DNA of 64,000 nucleotides, taken from Sclerodactyla briareus. Lineage: Eukaryota > Echinodermata > Holothuroidea > Dendrochirotida > Sclerodactylidae. The DNA is taken from NCBI GenBank assembly GCA_026419785.1, contig JAODTK010005332.1, positions 62,001-126,000 of the forward strand, written 5' to 3'. The notes below the pieces were generated by a model, which worked only from the letters and a program-made list of their open reading frames with translations, was not told where the DNA came from and made no database searches. The position numbers and the translations under genes were made by a program. Positions 12,096-24,480 of the stretch are shown here, one piece after another; position 1 is the first letter of the stretch, and every line of letters begins with the position of its first letter.

Positions 12096-13430
12096 TTGAC
12101 GTGTTGCAGTCAAGGATTTGACCATCTGCAGTGCTTTGACCTCTACTGGACTAGCCTGGGCTAGGCCTAATTTTGTATTTGTCAGAGAAATAACAACCTT
12201 CATGGTAATGTGTAATCTAGTATAGGAAGTGAAGAAAGAGTCTACTAAGTCTAACGGGGAGCCAAATAACTCTCATGTTATCGGTAGTTAGTTGGTTCAT
12301 CCTGAATTGTCCTGAAAGCTTTAACTTTTTGTACGAAATAGGTCTAACTAACTAAACTAGGCCTAACGTCGACGATTACAGTGTTTACTCGGTTCCTACA
12401 AGACAATACAGTACTCAGGGTACCTTGGACCAGGCCGCAGTCCTAACATCAGAATCAGTCAATACACTTGCTTACCATCACTAAAATGGTCTCGGGTATT
12501 TTTCATGATCATCCAACGAACAAAAAGACATGTGAAAACTCGCTAAGCAACGTCTCGGCACGAATCGCTGAATCAATTCCTTGCTCGACTGTAATGGATG
12601 GAAAAAAGAAACCAAGAATTTTCACGGGCACTGCACTGTATTGCGATCGCGACTGTCGTGTTATATGTTGCCAAGTCATGCATTCACGTGAGCCGGCCGT
12701 GATATGTATACATACAAAATATGTGTAGTGAACACGGATTTCCGGAAACCCCTTCCTATTCAGTACACTAACGGTGGTTGAGACTATAGCACGGATTTCA
12801 AAGACTTCCGTGGTCCATAGTTTGTGTTTACGTCATTTCTAGTACAGGAAAAAATATTCTTCCCCGCATGAAAGTTACGTATTACTTACTATACCAGTTA
12901 CGAACACGTTCCGATCGTTGGACCAATCGAAATCTCGAAGTGCAAACATTAGTCTGCGCGTGAGTAGACTGCGACTGACTGCGGTTCTAAGGTTTCCGAT
13001 TTTCGAGGGTGGGGAAGGAGGTGGGCGTGTCGAATGTTTACCAGAAAATATTTCTGCTCGAAGCATTTGAAGCATTTTTTTTTTTTCCATTTGGTACGGG
13101 GATGGGGGGTGAGGTAAATAAAATACGATAACGAAAAAAGGGACAATGTGACCAGAAATAGCACCATATTTGTTTGCCCAGAAGGCGTGGATGGGGGGGG
13201 GTGTGGGTGGAGTTGCCCTCCTGACTCAACAGGAAAGGAGTGCGCCTCATTCTTACCTCCTAAATTTGCTATAATGCAATTTGGGCCCCAATTACAATGT
13301 TTGATAACATTCGCTGTAAAAACGTCTACTGAACACTGAAAGATGCTGTATAAGTTCGTCATATTATTAATTATTATCATATTATTATATCATATTAGAT
13401 GTGTTTTTCGTGTTAAAAATTTATTGGTCA
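12096..13430. other. unassigned, with G-rich patches
   Basis: No supported gene. A G-rich stretch near 13190 may belong to a DNA-transposon end like those at 19.6 and 53 kb. The open frames between 12468 and 13380 overlap on both strands and lack motifs. Confidence 0.3.
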
Positions 13431-13435
13431 CATAG

Positions 13436-13492
13436 GTCTGGGAGGGGGGGGGGGTTCTGACCCTTAACCCCCCCCTTGCGCACGCCACTGGA
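13436..13492 (-). repeat. probable DNA-transposon end with G-rich terminus
   Basis: On the complement this reads CCAGTGGCGTGCGCAAGGGG followed by a G-run and a complementary C-run, a pattern typical of non-autonomous transposon termini. I could not find the matching other end. Confidence 0.35.
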
Positions 13493-13499
13493 GTAACTG

Positions 13500-14203
<704 letters not shown>

Positions 14204-14241
14204 GTAAATATATATATATTATATATATATATATATATATG
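14204..14241. repeat. (TA)n microsatellite
   Basis: An alternating TA tract directly adjoining the AAT repeat. Confidence 0.9.
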
Positions 14242-14469
14242 GCGCCCCTTTGAACATAAGTTTATCAGTGGCGCTTCCCAGGAAAAGGAAAATTCAAACG
14301 TCAATGGCATTTAATTAAAAGAAAGTCGGTAAGGAATGATGTGCCTTTAACAGCTAGAAATTTCAGTGTGGAAATGTTCAAGTCGATGGGAGCATCGCCA
14401 AAAGTGGGGGAAAGATTCTCCTCCTCGCGGGATGGTGCGCCCGGCCCACCCGAGAGAACTCAATTAACG

Positions 14470-15050
14470 AGTACCAAGCAGAAGCAGAAAAACAATAAGG
14501 TCTTAATAGTATGCTGGAACTTTGGGGGTTCTGAGTGACACGACACGAACACCAACTGGAAGGTTATTCCAGAGCTTGGGAGCCGTGATATACACACTAA
14601 ATGGCGGTCACCAGCAAATGGACTATTGGCATCGCCACTCCAGAGTCGGAGCAGCAGAAGAAGAATTGCGGGTATGACGAATGGTTGGTTGTGTGACGTG
14701 ACTAGCTGACCTAGAGGGATGGTTAGTCCTTGCCCAGCCGTCCTCTGTACGGAACCACTCACAAACATACGGAACGAGCTCAGTCTCGGTTATGGACTAG
14801 GGAGGCCAACCATGTTGTAAGCGGCTCTATGTACAAGCGCTAGCATCTTAAACCTGACTTGTTCAGCAGGAACTCAGTGTAATTCTCCCAGAACAAGGGT
14901 TATGTGATCACGCTTTAAAGCGTTAGTAAGAAGACGTGCAGCCTGATAGCTTCTGAAGGCGCATGAACTCGAGAGACGTGGGATGCCATAGAGAATAGAA
15001 TTGAAGAAATCAATTGCACTCTACTATGAGGTGGGGTGGGGGAGGGGGGG
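14470..15050 (-). mobile_element. CR1/L2-group LINE, RT C-terminal fragment
   Basis: Read on the minus strand in shifting frames, this gives the usual order of a LINE C terminus. A block like 'RDHITLVLGELHWVPAEQVR' near 14910-14860 is followed by 'FKMLALVHRAAYN' near 14850. An 'AFSVYITAPKLWNNLPVGVR' stretch near 14600-14545 corresponds to the family pattern FS-AAPKLWNSLP--IR. Upstream it fades near the G-tract at 15030-15060. Endonuclease and RT core are missing, and frameshifts are present. Confidence 0.7.
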
Positions 15051-15060
15051 GGGGGGGGGT
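15030..15060. repeat. G-tract
   Basis: A G-run with few interruptions, a potential quadruplex-forming tract. Confidence 0.85.
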
Positions 15061-17760
15061 TGTCAAACACGTTCATACACACGTCACTCAGATGCATGCT
15101 TTAGTAGTCTGTACTGCGTGAGCATCCATGGACCCGTAGTTGGTAGTCGAACATTTGCGAATATTATGATCACTTTTCCGGGAGCTGGCAACTTTTATGA
15201 GTGCATTCATACATTATCGGGTTTTTGGGTGAACACACAGAAATGCTCATCTTTTGGACCCTACCCTAATGAGGGCATTCTCTAACGTCCCTCAGAGAGA
15301 TGCTTTGTCTGTAGGCCTACTGTGTGAACATGCATTGATCAGAAGTTTGGTAGCTGGACTATTCGCGATATTACGATCCTTTTTTTTTCGTGACCTGACA
15401 ACTTTGATGGGTGTCTCCATACATAACGTCTTCTTGAACACACAAAAATGCCCAACTTTCATTGGTTGGTTGCGTCTTTGGGCTGACTGAAACTCCCACA
15501 CTGCCCTAGCGTGTTGACATGTGGGTTTGCAAGGACGAAACCACTATGCTGGCCCATGGGCAGTGTGGCTCTCGCACGTTCCGCATGTTACTGACGCCAT
15601 TTCCCCACTTACCCCAAAGGAACTCGGGGTACCGAGGCCTAGGAATTGTTTTGTCTGATCGCCTAATCTTGGCAGGTGCGTGCAGCGAGGTGCCTTCTCC
15701 CATGAGTGAGTCATTGGTTCACTCAATCTCTTCCTATACATTCGTGCACTCGAAAATCGAATATTACTGTTCCCTTCCCTTTCGTCTGCTGGTTTTACCC
15801 CTCTCCTCCCACTCTCTCAAAATATGTATCTACGCTTATGAAGGCTGATGTCGCTCAGAAAACTGTCAAGCCTTGTAGAGGGAGAACGTGTCTATATAGA
15901 GCAGCTAAGCGCTACTGGCGCGGTGCGTAAGACTAATATGCAGAGCATCCAGGTGTTATATTCCCTCCCCGTAACATTTTAACGGCCCTATATAGGGCCC
16001 TTCTATAATTTTCCATAGTGCTGAAAATTATAGCTCTGTCAGACTGTCGCAGAAGTTCGTAGTGTGCCGACTGAAAAACTGTAATGAGCCTATCCCCGTC
16101 GGCCCTTCTCATTGCTGCCAGACTGGGGGGAGGGGGTGGGGGCCTAGAATTGAAACCTACAGATTGGGCGTTCTCCCACATCCCTTGTACTACCAGTAAT
16201 TGGTGAAGTTATTTATGGTTCCCGAGAGTCGGAATGTTGCCGTTAGCTCTTTTTTTTTCTTTTCTACAAACTATGATTACGCAGTTTCGTGTGCGAAGGT
16301 TATCTCCTATTGAAGTTTTCTGGGGGTGTGAGGGCGCTATTGCACTGGTTACCCTGGGTTGCATTTTATGCAGTGAAAGAGCTATGGGTTCTCTCCGTAT
16401 GGGCACCATTGAATCATCCCCTATTTCCCCTTACTGGAATGGCAGCAATCATGATTTTAGGTAGAAGCCTTCTGACTTCTGATCTGTATGCGTTTACCAG
16501 TCACGCCAGAAACTTGATGTCAAACACATTTGAAAACTCCTGGGAATGTGGTTTGCCCACAACTATTCTAGAAAAGAACCATGCTTCTGGCAGCGTAGAA
16601 TTGGAATCATGGATTTCCTATATGTACCGGTACGTCTCATTTTGGGCTGGAGCGGGGAGGGGAGGGTAGGTGTCAGCACTGACTGATCCTACCCTCCGTG
16701 GGACCACGCGAAATACATGCTATCTATGGTATCAAATTGTTCAAAACACTTTGGCCTAGGCATATAGGTGATGTGTCACACAGCTGAAGGGAAGGGGAAA
16801 GGGGGGGGCACGCTCATAAATTTTGGAAGGCAATACATCTTTCATTCCTTGCGAAGGTAAAAGGAATCTACAGTAGTGTGTGGGCGCATGCTTGTTAGTG
16901 TGTGTGCTAGGTTTGCTCACACGATATATCCAGCATGTATACGTCCTTGTAGTTCAACTTAGTCATGTCGGTTGCCTAAATTGTTAGGTATGGTACACAT
17001 GAGCAGAAGATGAACTCTATTTTTTTTTCTTTTTTACTCTGCCCAATTACGCGAAGCTTTTGGAATATTCATATATTTCAAGTATCTACTTCAAACATGA
17101 TTGAGTATACACAAGCACGATATAGGGCGAGTCACTTCGTCATCAGTACGGATTGAAGAAAAGGATCTATGCGTAATAACACTTGAAAAGTTTTCTGTTC
17201 AATTGAGTATAAATTGAATATGATGATCGTATAACGTATGTATTATGGTTGTTGTAGCCGTTTTAGTGTTATATTTCATGTTACAGCCACGCTAGTGTGA
17301 ATTTTATCACTGCCGCCATTCTACGCAGTATTCAAGGTCTCGGGAACTTAGTTTTGATTATCCCGTGTATTAGGGCCTACTTGTATTTGACTATCACATT
17401 TCCTCCTAGTCGTCATTCGTAGTCGGGTGATCACCGCCTGTTGACGTTCGGACCGTTTGTAGGTATTGTGTATTTCAAACGCCTATAAAACATAATGGAA
17501 TAACTCATATAATTTCGTTTTGTTCTAGTGCTACATTTATGGGATGTGGCCAGGGACGATGGTGTTAGCTGGGCTGTCAGCTGATTGGCTGGTTGGAGCT
17601 AGAGAGTGTCGACTCGTCGAGGGATTGGTGCATGGAGGGCGTTGGGTGATACTCAAGAGAGAAAACTACTGTTGTGTTCTATGAATTAGCACCTAGTGAC
17701 GTTAGTCTGTTATTTGGACAAACGAACGGTTGGAGTGGAGATAATAGAGGCCGATCGTTA
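15061..17760. other. unassigned 2.7 kb
   Basis: Several open frames of 60-126 codons overlap on both strands between 15.25 and 16.67 kb. None has a motif I recognise, and none is clearly bounded by splice sites. G-runs lie near 16130 and 16800. Confidence 0.3.
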
Positions 17761-17763
17761 GGC

Positions 17764-17771
17764 CTATATAA
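17764..17771 (+). promoter_or_regulatory. TATA-like box
   Basis: CTATATAA, 25-30 bases upstream of the open frame that starts near 17790. A TATA-like word is expected by chance in AT-rich DNA, so it counts only together with a transcript. Confidence 0.2.
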
Positions 17772-17783
17772 TCCCTCAATTTC

Positions 17784-18134
17784 TTCTCTGGACATTTGAA
17801 CCCTCTTGACGTATATTTCCTCAAAGGCTATGAAGAAATATTAGGGCAAATTTATGGACACGGCAATATAGACAGTTACAGAGATATATTGAGAAAGAAG
17901 AAACTTGACAAACATATCGCCGGATTGTGTGATTGTCACATATTAGTTTTGACCCTTGTCAACGCTGGCATGTTATGTACATTGAGTTCAAGTTTCTTTG
18001 TGTGCTTATACTGGTGTGTACTCTCTCTGCCAGACAATTTGTGTACTCAAACTGCTTCCACTAAAATGCATTCCATGACAAAAACCATGCCATATAGGAC
18101 ATTGAAAAATCCGAAAGTTGTGGCAGTCGCTTGA
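17784..18134 (+). CDS. open frame, unknown, possible exon
   Basis: An open stretch of more than 110 codons. Its first part looks protein-like (NPLDVYFLKGYEEILGQIYG and then DSYRDILRKKKLDKHIAGLC), with balanced charged and hydrophobic residues. It has no ATG at its start, and I see no clear acceptor upstream. The second half is hydrophobic and less convincing. I recognise no family. It could be a host exon, a transposon remnant, or a chance frame. Confidence 0.2.
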   Translation, partial: FSGHLNPLDVYFLKGYEEILGQIYGHGNIDSYRDILRKKKLDKHIAGLCDCHILVLTLVNAGMLCTLSSSFFVCLYWCVLSLPDNLCTQTASTKMHSMTKTMPYRTLKNPKVVAVA

Positions 18135-18274
18135 AGACCTGGAGACGAATGTGGGCCCCGGGCAGGGATGGCAGACTTCAAAGCCTGCATCTGTCTTCAA
18201 GACAGCATGGGAGTGGCATTCCTGGGGCGTCCTAAGGAGAACCAGGGAAACAGTCGAAGCCATCGAGCCGGAGT

Positions 18275-18510
18275 AGCACGCCTGCAGGCTCAGTGGTAAA
18301 ACTTAGCTTTCTATACCTGCTATAGGGTGCTCCAGCGCACTAATACGCGACCGTGAGGCGGAGGTTCAGCGTCTCTGTGATTCCATGAGGGTGGGGATGG
18401 AGAGCGACACAGTTGGCGGGATGGCTCGACTTCCTGCCGATATAGCCTACTGAATACCATGTCAGTTACCGTACTTTGCCTCGCGTAATCAGTCGGAACC
18501 ATCAATAATA
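18275..18510 (+). mobile_element. SINE-like element with tRNA-like head
   Basis: An A-box-like word 'ggctcagtggtaaaac' (near 18287-18302) is followed about 60 bases later by a B-box-like word 'ggaggttcagcgtctc' (near 18359-18374). This is the spacing of an RNA polymerase III internal promoter in a tRNA-derived SINE. The cloverleaf is degenerate, so it is not a working tRNA gene. I see no second copy in the window, and the 3' end is uncertain. Confidence 0.4.
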
Positions 18511-19630
18511 TAGAGTTTTTCCCCAGGGAAATGCGTTTTCCCCCTCTACTAATGTATTATTACTGTGTACATTTATTTTCGAGATGTGAGGGGGTTAGAC
18601 GCCTCCGCAGTCCCACCCTGAGTTACGCTCCAATGTTTTGTTACACATTAGCAGCATGTAAAAGGCAAATACCAAACTGCATATTTGTCTCGATTATTAG
18701 CATAGTCAACGAAAACTTACCATAATTACTAGATTGTTCCAGCCATTTTCGTCGCAGCAGCTTTTTTTATCCAATAGAATCATGAGCATTGATTTTCTTT
18801 CCGGATGCACTATTGTGAAGTGCAGGGACCTTTTCCGCCACAGGGCGCTGCATGCTGACTTGGCAACGAAGCCGTGGTTAAAAGATGTTGTAAACGACAC
18901 GCAAGATAATAAGTTAATGGACAGCAAAGTTATTCAAATAGCAACAGACAGATCCCGATGACGGCTCGGCAGTTATCGTTGAAGGTGCAACGGACTCGAG
19001 CTAAAGGAGGATCGAAGGAGGACAGACTACACGACGTTTGAGAAAATTTTTGTAGAAATTCTCGGATAATTCTCTGGACAGACAGAAGATGTCTGAGGTA
19101 CGCAATTTGTATCACCAGTCTCTTTATCAGCATATTTTTGCTCGTCGTGTCATCTGAGGGTAATGTTTATCTTTTTATACTGTACAGGTTTCAGGTTGCA
19201 TTTTTTTTTTAGATTTCCATGTATCGGCTTCTGTATCAGCTCTTAGTACTAGCAACCTTGAAAGCTCCCAAAGTAAGTTGTATTTAATAGATTTTTTTTC
19301 ATTCGTAGTGTGAATAGTACATGATTCACAAGCAGACAAACCAGTCACAATCGAACTAGTCAAGGTCATACAAGTGAAAAATAGAACACGTTAGCAGACT
19401 ATGCTTTGAAAGTTCTCATTTTTTAACAGGGTTGACTGCGTTTTGCCTATCAGTCTAAATTTAATACACGAAAATACGGGATTGACTTTGACATTGCAGT
19501 TGACACGATTCTCTGCTGCAAATCACCTTTCAAAACCCCAGCATGTTTCGCCGAATGCTTTGAGAATATCTAATGCCGCGGAGGCAATTTTGAACTTCTG
19601 GGGCTAATCATCGAGTATTAGATATTTATT
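18511..19630. other. unassigned
   Basis: No supported gene. Two overlapping frames of about 75 codons at 18.7-18.96 kb, one on each strand, have no recognised motif. Confidence 0.3.
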
Positions 19631-19910
19631 ATAGTCATGGGCGTCGATCTGGGGGGGGGGGGACAGGGGGAACACGTCCCCCCCCCTTTTGAAGGGAGGG
19701 GACAATTATCAAATGTCCCCCCCCCCCCCCACTTTTTTGATCCCCGATGAAGACGAAAGTACATGTCGTTACACACGATCCGTTGGTGGCGGTGTGGGCT
19801 GATGCAAAATGACTGAGAAAAGGAAAAAATGAGAAAGCAGCCTCAAAAAGACCACAGCGGCCTTCTATTACGAACCCGATTGTCAAAATTTTCCGCGCGC
19901 TGCGCGCGCA
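19631..19910 (+). mobile_element. end of G-rich-terminus DNA transposon
   Basis: It starts with 'catgggcgtcgatc' followed by a long G-run, and soon after by two C-runs that can pair with it. Then comes a palindrome of the type CGCGCGCTGCGCGCG near 19893-19909. The same terminus, inverted, ends at 53073 (complement 'catgggcgtcaacgg') and near 34592 (complement 'catgggcgggg'). The far end of this copy is not identified. Confidence 0.55.
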
Positions 19911-21390
19911 GACGACCTGTAACTGTTCTTCTCTAGTGTCGTGAGAGATGAGTTTGAAGGTATATTCGGCGGATAGAAGCTTTTATGCGAGTTGTTTTTC
20001 ACTTCAGAAACTAAGTGAGACTATTCTAGTTGTTGTTTTTAAACAAAGGTAGATTCACAATAAAATATCTATTGACTTTTTTAATTAGCACGGAGCGGCG
20101 TTGGCATACGAGGCGGCCGGATGAGGAGTCAGACTGCTCCAACACATTATGGAAGTAAAAGCAAGTTTGCAGATCGAGGAACAACCGCTTGGGGCACAGA
20201 AAGGCACAATTCATGGCATACCAACCTGCCTAGAATGGATACATGGTAAAGGGCCCACATGGTCACAGATTGCCGATTTTCTCTTGTCGACGCAGCACGT
20301 GATTTGCAATAATTTCATCTTGTCAGTTTGGTTGGACGTTGTGATTTTATCGATGTCCAGAAATATGCAAAACCTTCGTCCGTTTCGTACTTTTCTCTTC
20401 CGGATTGGTTATTTCGCTGCAGTACTGACGGTAGACCCAGGTGCACGATAGCTATTATATTCCGTGAAAAATATTTTTGAGTGCCATTTTGTAATTTCTG
20501 GACTATAGTTTTACAATGCTTCCTAGACATCGCTTTTCTAGCTAGCTGAGGCATCGAAGACAATGCACAATATATCTCTTTGCGCTTCAATTTTAACAGC
20601 AACAGTCCGTTGGCCCATGATCCGAGACGAGACAGCAAACAATTGTGCATGAAGCGCGTCGAGATATTCCATACATTGTAATAGTGCTATATAGGAATGA
20701 TATGTTATGTTAACAAGACCCGGGCAAGAATGTATAATTCTAGCAAAGATGAGGAGCAATTCTTTAAATTATAGACCATACCAGGAAACAGTGCGAAATT
20801 AGCACTCTCGACTTTCGTGTGTTCAACCTTCATGAATTGACAACAAAATCGACAACTTTGTGATATTCCAGTCAAAATTCCGTCGAAAGAAACAGGAGCC
20901 TACGAGGCAAAACGAAAAAATTATAACCTAGAATGGGGCTAAACCGGCCTAAACTTCCAGGCCTTGTCCCCTAGACCCCAACTTAGGTGGTCCCGTGGAA
21001 ATGGTAGGATTAAGGACAATAACCAAAAGAGAAGAAATTAATGCCCTTGGTCAGTTGGGGACAGCACATTTTCGCACAAAAAATCACATTGTATAGCATG
21101 AATTTGCACCCAAAGCCGAAACTTTTCAAGGGAACGGTGAACCTGCTGCCTGAGACCCCTCTCAAATGACCCTAATAAATGTTAGCGGCCTCGCCAGTCA
21201 GAGAAATGTGTACGGTCACTGATGCCGACAGAGTGAAACATAAATTCTAGACCTCAGTGCGGATTCTACGTTTCCTGTTTCTGCAACAGAAATCAAATGG
21301 CACTTACTAATTCGCAGCGCGAAAATACCTTCACCAATAAATCAATTTGAGCTACGCCCCAGTATGGACAGAGTAATGGTACATAGTTTG
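19911..21390. other. unassigned
   Basis: A 100-codon plus frame at 20149-20451 and minus frames at 20315-20759 overlap. None has a recognised domain. Confidence 0.3.
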
Positions 21391-21720
21391 TTCACACTCA
21401 TGAATTTAAATCCAAACTGCTTTGATTCTGGCTCGGACATGGCGTAGACCTTTTGAAGAGCGCAAAGTTAGTCTGAGAATAAAAATTCGGGCAAAAATGA
21501 CAATAATCGGGGGATATCTGGAAAAGAAAAAAGGGCAAAAGTGAAGGAAATGCCCAAAAATCGTCTGCATGCTGACTGGCCTGGATTTTCAATCTTACGC
21601 CCCGAAAGACATGCAAAATTTTTCCGCGCGCTTCGCGCACGTGGTTGCTCTCTGTTTGTTAGGCAAAAGATGTTCTGCAAAAAAACAGGAAGGGGGGCCC
21701 GTATGCCTAAGCCAGCTCAT
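21390..21720 (-). mobile_element. CGCG-palindrome repeat, copy 1
   Basis: The complement reads a palindrome 'gcgcgaagcgcgcgg', then an A-run and 'gcatgtctttcggggc'. Further on come 'ttgggcatttccttcactttt' and 'tgcccgaattttt'. The same order occurs at 23.19-23.46 kb (minus) and 52.46-52.69 kb (plus). Boundaries are approximate. Confidence 0.5.
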
Positions 21721-22399
21721 CAGCATTTTCTCCTTCGAATTTATATTCTGCAGCGCCTACTCGAATGCATGAGGACCAAATTGTTTACGGATGTGCAAAA
21801 ACAAGCTTGAACTGCATCACAATGGCTTTTGGTAATAGCAAGGGGGCAATTTAGTTCCTGGTCGAAAGTGAGGGTCCCAGGTTGGTCAAGAGTGACAATC
21901 CATAGTACGGAGGACTTCTATAAAAAATGGGGGGTTTACGACCCCACAAAGACTGCGCCCTTGGATGAAATAGTCCCCTAGCAGATACACCGTATATTGC
22001 TAAATTGGCAAACATTATTCATTATTTTTTAACCCCAAGTTAGGTGATATTGTAAATCTATGGCCCAATATAGGTAAGATGGCAAAGTTATATCACGGAT
22101 GCGACAGCACCAAACTAGGCAATCAGTCATTTTATCCGAGACTGGGTCGGGCCGACCGAATGCCAGGATAATTGAGAGGGAAACACGAACGAAAATACCA
22201 AATTCCGGAGAAAATAATGGAAGAAATTTGGGCAAGTAAAACATGAAAAGTTTCTTAATTATGGTGGATTTGGTGGCCGAATGTTCGCGCGCATAAGTAC
22301 ACTGATATAAGTTGTGCATATAACTGCGATGAAACCCAACTTTTCAGTCTGAGGTAAGTATTCTGCCCCAATAGTGTCGGGCGAGATGTAGTTGTTCTG

Positions 22400-22918
22400 A
22401 CCACAATAGTGTCAGGGAGAATAGTAGAGCGGTATCAGTGTCTCGAGTTGCATGCAACAGGTCCCGGTGGTCGAATTCCAGCCGATTCAGAAACGGGCGT
22501 TTGTCCCGAAGTGGCTGTGTACTGCAGTTCGAATGGCGTGTTCCTGGTCTTAGGTGCAATGGTCCGCCTGTTGAGCGTTGGGCTTGGTAATTCGGGGGGT
22601 TGTTTCGGGGGCACTTGACAATAGGTCTCGTCGTCGGCTGTGAGCAGTCGCGCGTCGAACATCTTCCGCTCCTCCAGGTTCTGAGGAAAGTGTCGGTACT
22701 GGAGTTCACTGATCGTCCGTCGGATGGGGGAGTAAAATTGACGGTCCCGGAGCAGGGATTGGTGTTCACTCCTGCCTCCGATACATCTGCAAGCACTAGC
22801 GAGAAGAGAAGGCGAGTTGTCGCGAGCTATCCACGATCAAAAAATTCGGTTAGGGTTCCACGATGTGTCAAATTGGCTTCCTGAAACCCGTAGCAATCAA
22901 ATCAAATCAAATTCAAAT
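22400..22918 (+). mobile_element. tRNA-derived SINE, copy 1
   Basis: The head has an A-box-like word 'tagagcggtatcagtg' (near 22425-22440) and a B-box-like word 'ggtcgaattcc' (22469-22479). A body of about 400 bases follows, ending in 'gaaacccgta' and a tail of tandem 'aatca' units (22893-22916). A diverged second copy of the body lies at 23.99-24.48 kb. A pol III head, an unrelated body and a short-repeat tail is the standard SINE layout. Confidence 0.65.
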
Positions 22919-23189
22919 TACGGAACTTGGTACGTGCACCTGGTATTTATTATAGTGGGTGTGCGCTGGTTCACAGTGATATCATAATTGATGATGTCTA
23001 AACTGATTCAATAATTGTCTAACCGAACAATTATTGCGTTGGAAATTGTCTTTAAGTCAATTAAATCCAGGTGCGGACCCCAGAGAATCTGGTAGACCCC
23101 ACTAGGGCCGAAGTTCGAAGATTACCCATGTTTCATAGTGCTCGGATTTTAAATCGACATGGCCAAATGTACATACATTTTCATGGTCG

Positions 23190-23460
23190 GTTTCCTACCG
23201 GCGTTGGTGAATATGCGATATGTAATGAAGAAGTTTCAGAAGCTTGGGCGCAGACTTCCCCCCCCCCCCCCATGCTGCAGCTGGAACACTCGGGAGAAAA
23301 TTCGTGGAAAAATTGGAAAGGAGGAATGGCAAAGTGAAAAAAGATTGAGTGTTCTGCTGACTTTTTTTTTTTTCGATTAAAATGCCCGGAAAACATGCAA
23401 AAAAATCCGCACGCTTCGCGCGCGGGTAGTCTTCGATGACCTCACTTGTTAAAAATTCGG
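23190..23460 (-). mobile_element. CGCG-palindrome repeat, copy 2
   Basis: On the complement: palindrome 'cgcgcgaagcgtgcgg' (23407-23425), A/T runs, 'gcatgttttccgggcattttaatcg', 'ccaatttttccacgaatttt', 'cccgagtgtt', a G-run, and 'caagcttctgaa'. The copy at 52.46-52.69 kb has the same blocks in the same order, including the G-run and 'aaggcttctgaa'. Confidence 0.6.
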
Positions 23461-23990
23461 CCAAATATTCACTGCTCCCCAATTGGAATGGTCCCCGTAG
23501 TACGCCATGGCTTTCCTTCGATCACACAAGGGGGCCCGTCGGCAATCCCCTGGATCCCACGCAAATGAAGCCAGGGTAGAGTAAAAAGGTAAAGATAAAA
23601 AATTACCATGGTGATATGCGGGTGTGGTAAATCATCTTAGTATGCACAATGACAACTTTTGAGTCTGTCCCTTACTCAATCACACATGTAGGGGGTGCTA
23701 TCGAGTTTGCAAGTGCCGTTCCGGCGATCTGCGAGGAATGAAAAGTTTAAATTTCTTTTTTACGCTTCGCGCCAACTGAATGGTGTGTGCGCTCTCCGAC
23801 TTAGATGTTAATTTGCATTCGATGTGTTAACCCCCCCCACTTAAAACGGATCGCCCCATGATTATAGTCTAACAGTTGAGTCGGCCAAGTCTCGGTTGAG
23901 GGAGGCAAAAAGTGCGTGGGCAGCAAAGGGGTATGCCTATGCAAAAGAACGGGCAGGAAGAAAAAAATAGTCGCGGTAGGATGTCAGTCC
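23461..23990. other. unassigned
   Basis: No gene seen. A 'ttacgcttcgcgcc' motif near 23761 may mark another decayed CGCG repeat. Confidence 0.3.
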
Positions 23991-24480
23991 GTAGTCGTGT
24001 GACCAGTGACGCTTTCCCCTAGGTGACTGTGTACTTGAAGTTGCGATGGGAGAGGTTCTGGTTTTCCTTCATATGGTTACCCCTGTAATTCAGTGGATTT
24101 TCCGGGAGGATTTTCGGGGTATTTGCAACATGTCAAGTCGGTCAGCTGTGGATAGTCACGATGAGTCGGAATAGTCAATCATACGTTCCGAGAGGTGGTC
24201 GGACTAGGAGTTACTGATCTTTTTTTTTTTTTTTTTTTTGGGGAGGGGGGGGCGTTAGCGTAAAACGTAAGCGTAAAATAGCGGTTCCCGGGAGCAGGTT
24301 TGGATTGGTACACACGGCTGCGAACGAAATCATCTGAGCACTAAGTTGAGAAGAGCAGGCAAGTTGGTCAGTCATCGCCAGTGCTAGCCAAGATCAATGC
24401 GGCCAGGGTTTCTGGATGCTTGAGAACCTAATTGGCTCCGGTGAAACCCGTAAAAAAAAATAAAATTTAATAAAAATGCA
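23990..24480 (+). mobile_element. tRNA-derived SINE, copy 2 (head lost)
   Basis: It shares with copy 1 'gtgactgtgtact', 'gagcagg(t)ttgg(a)ttggt', 'agcacta-gagaagag-aggc-agttg' and the terminal 'gaaacccgtaa', in the same order and spacing. The tRNA-like head is not recognisable. An internal T/G homopolymer near 24220-24255 interrupts the body. It ends in an A-rich tail. Confidence 0.6.

Noticed and set aside
16209-16669. 126-codon plus frame and opposing minus frame
   Set aside because: Overlapping frames on both strands without motifs, splice sites or composition supporting either.
20149-20759. 100- and 111-codon frames on opposite strands
   Set aside because: No domain or splice evidence, and each could be the shadow of the other.
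22400-22480. Functional tRNA gene
   Set aside because: A- and B-box words are present, but stems do not form a proper cloverleaf, and the sequence continues into a SINE body.
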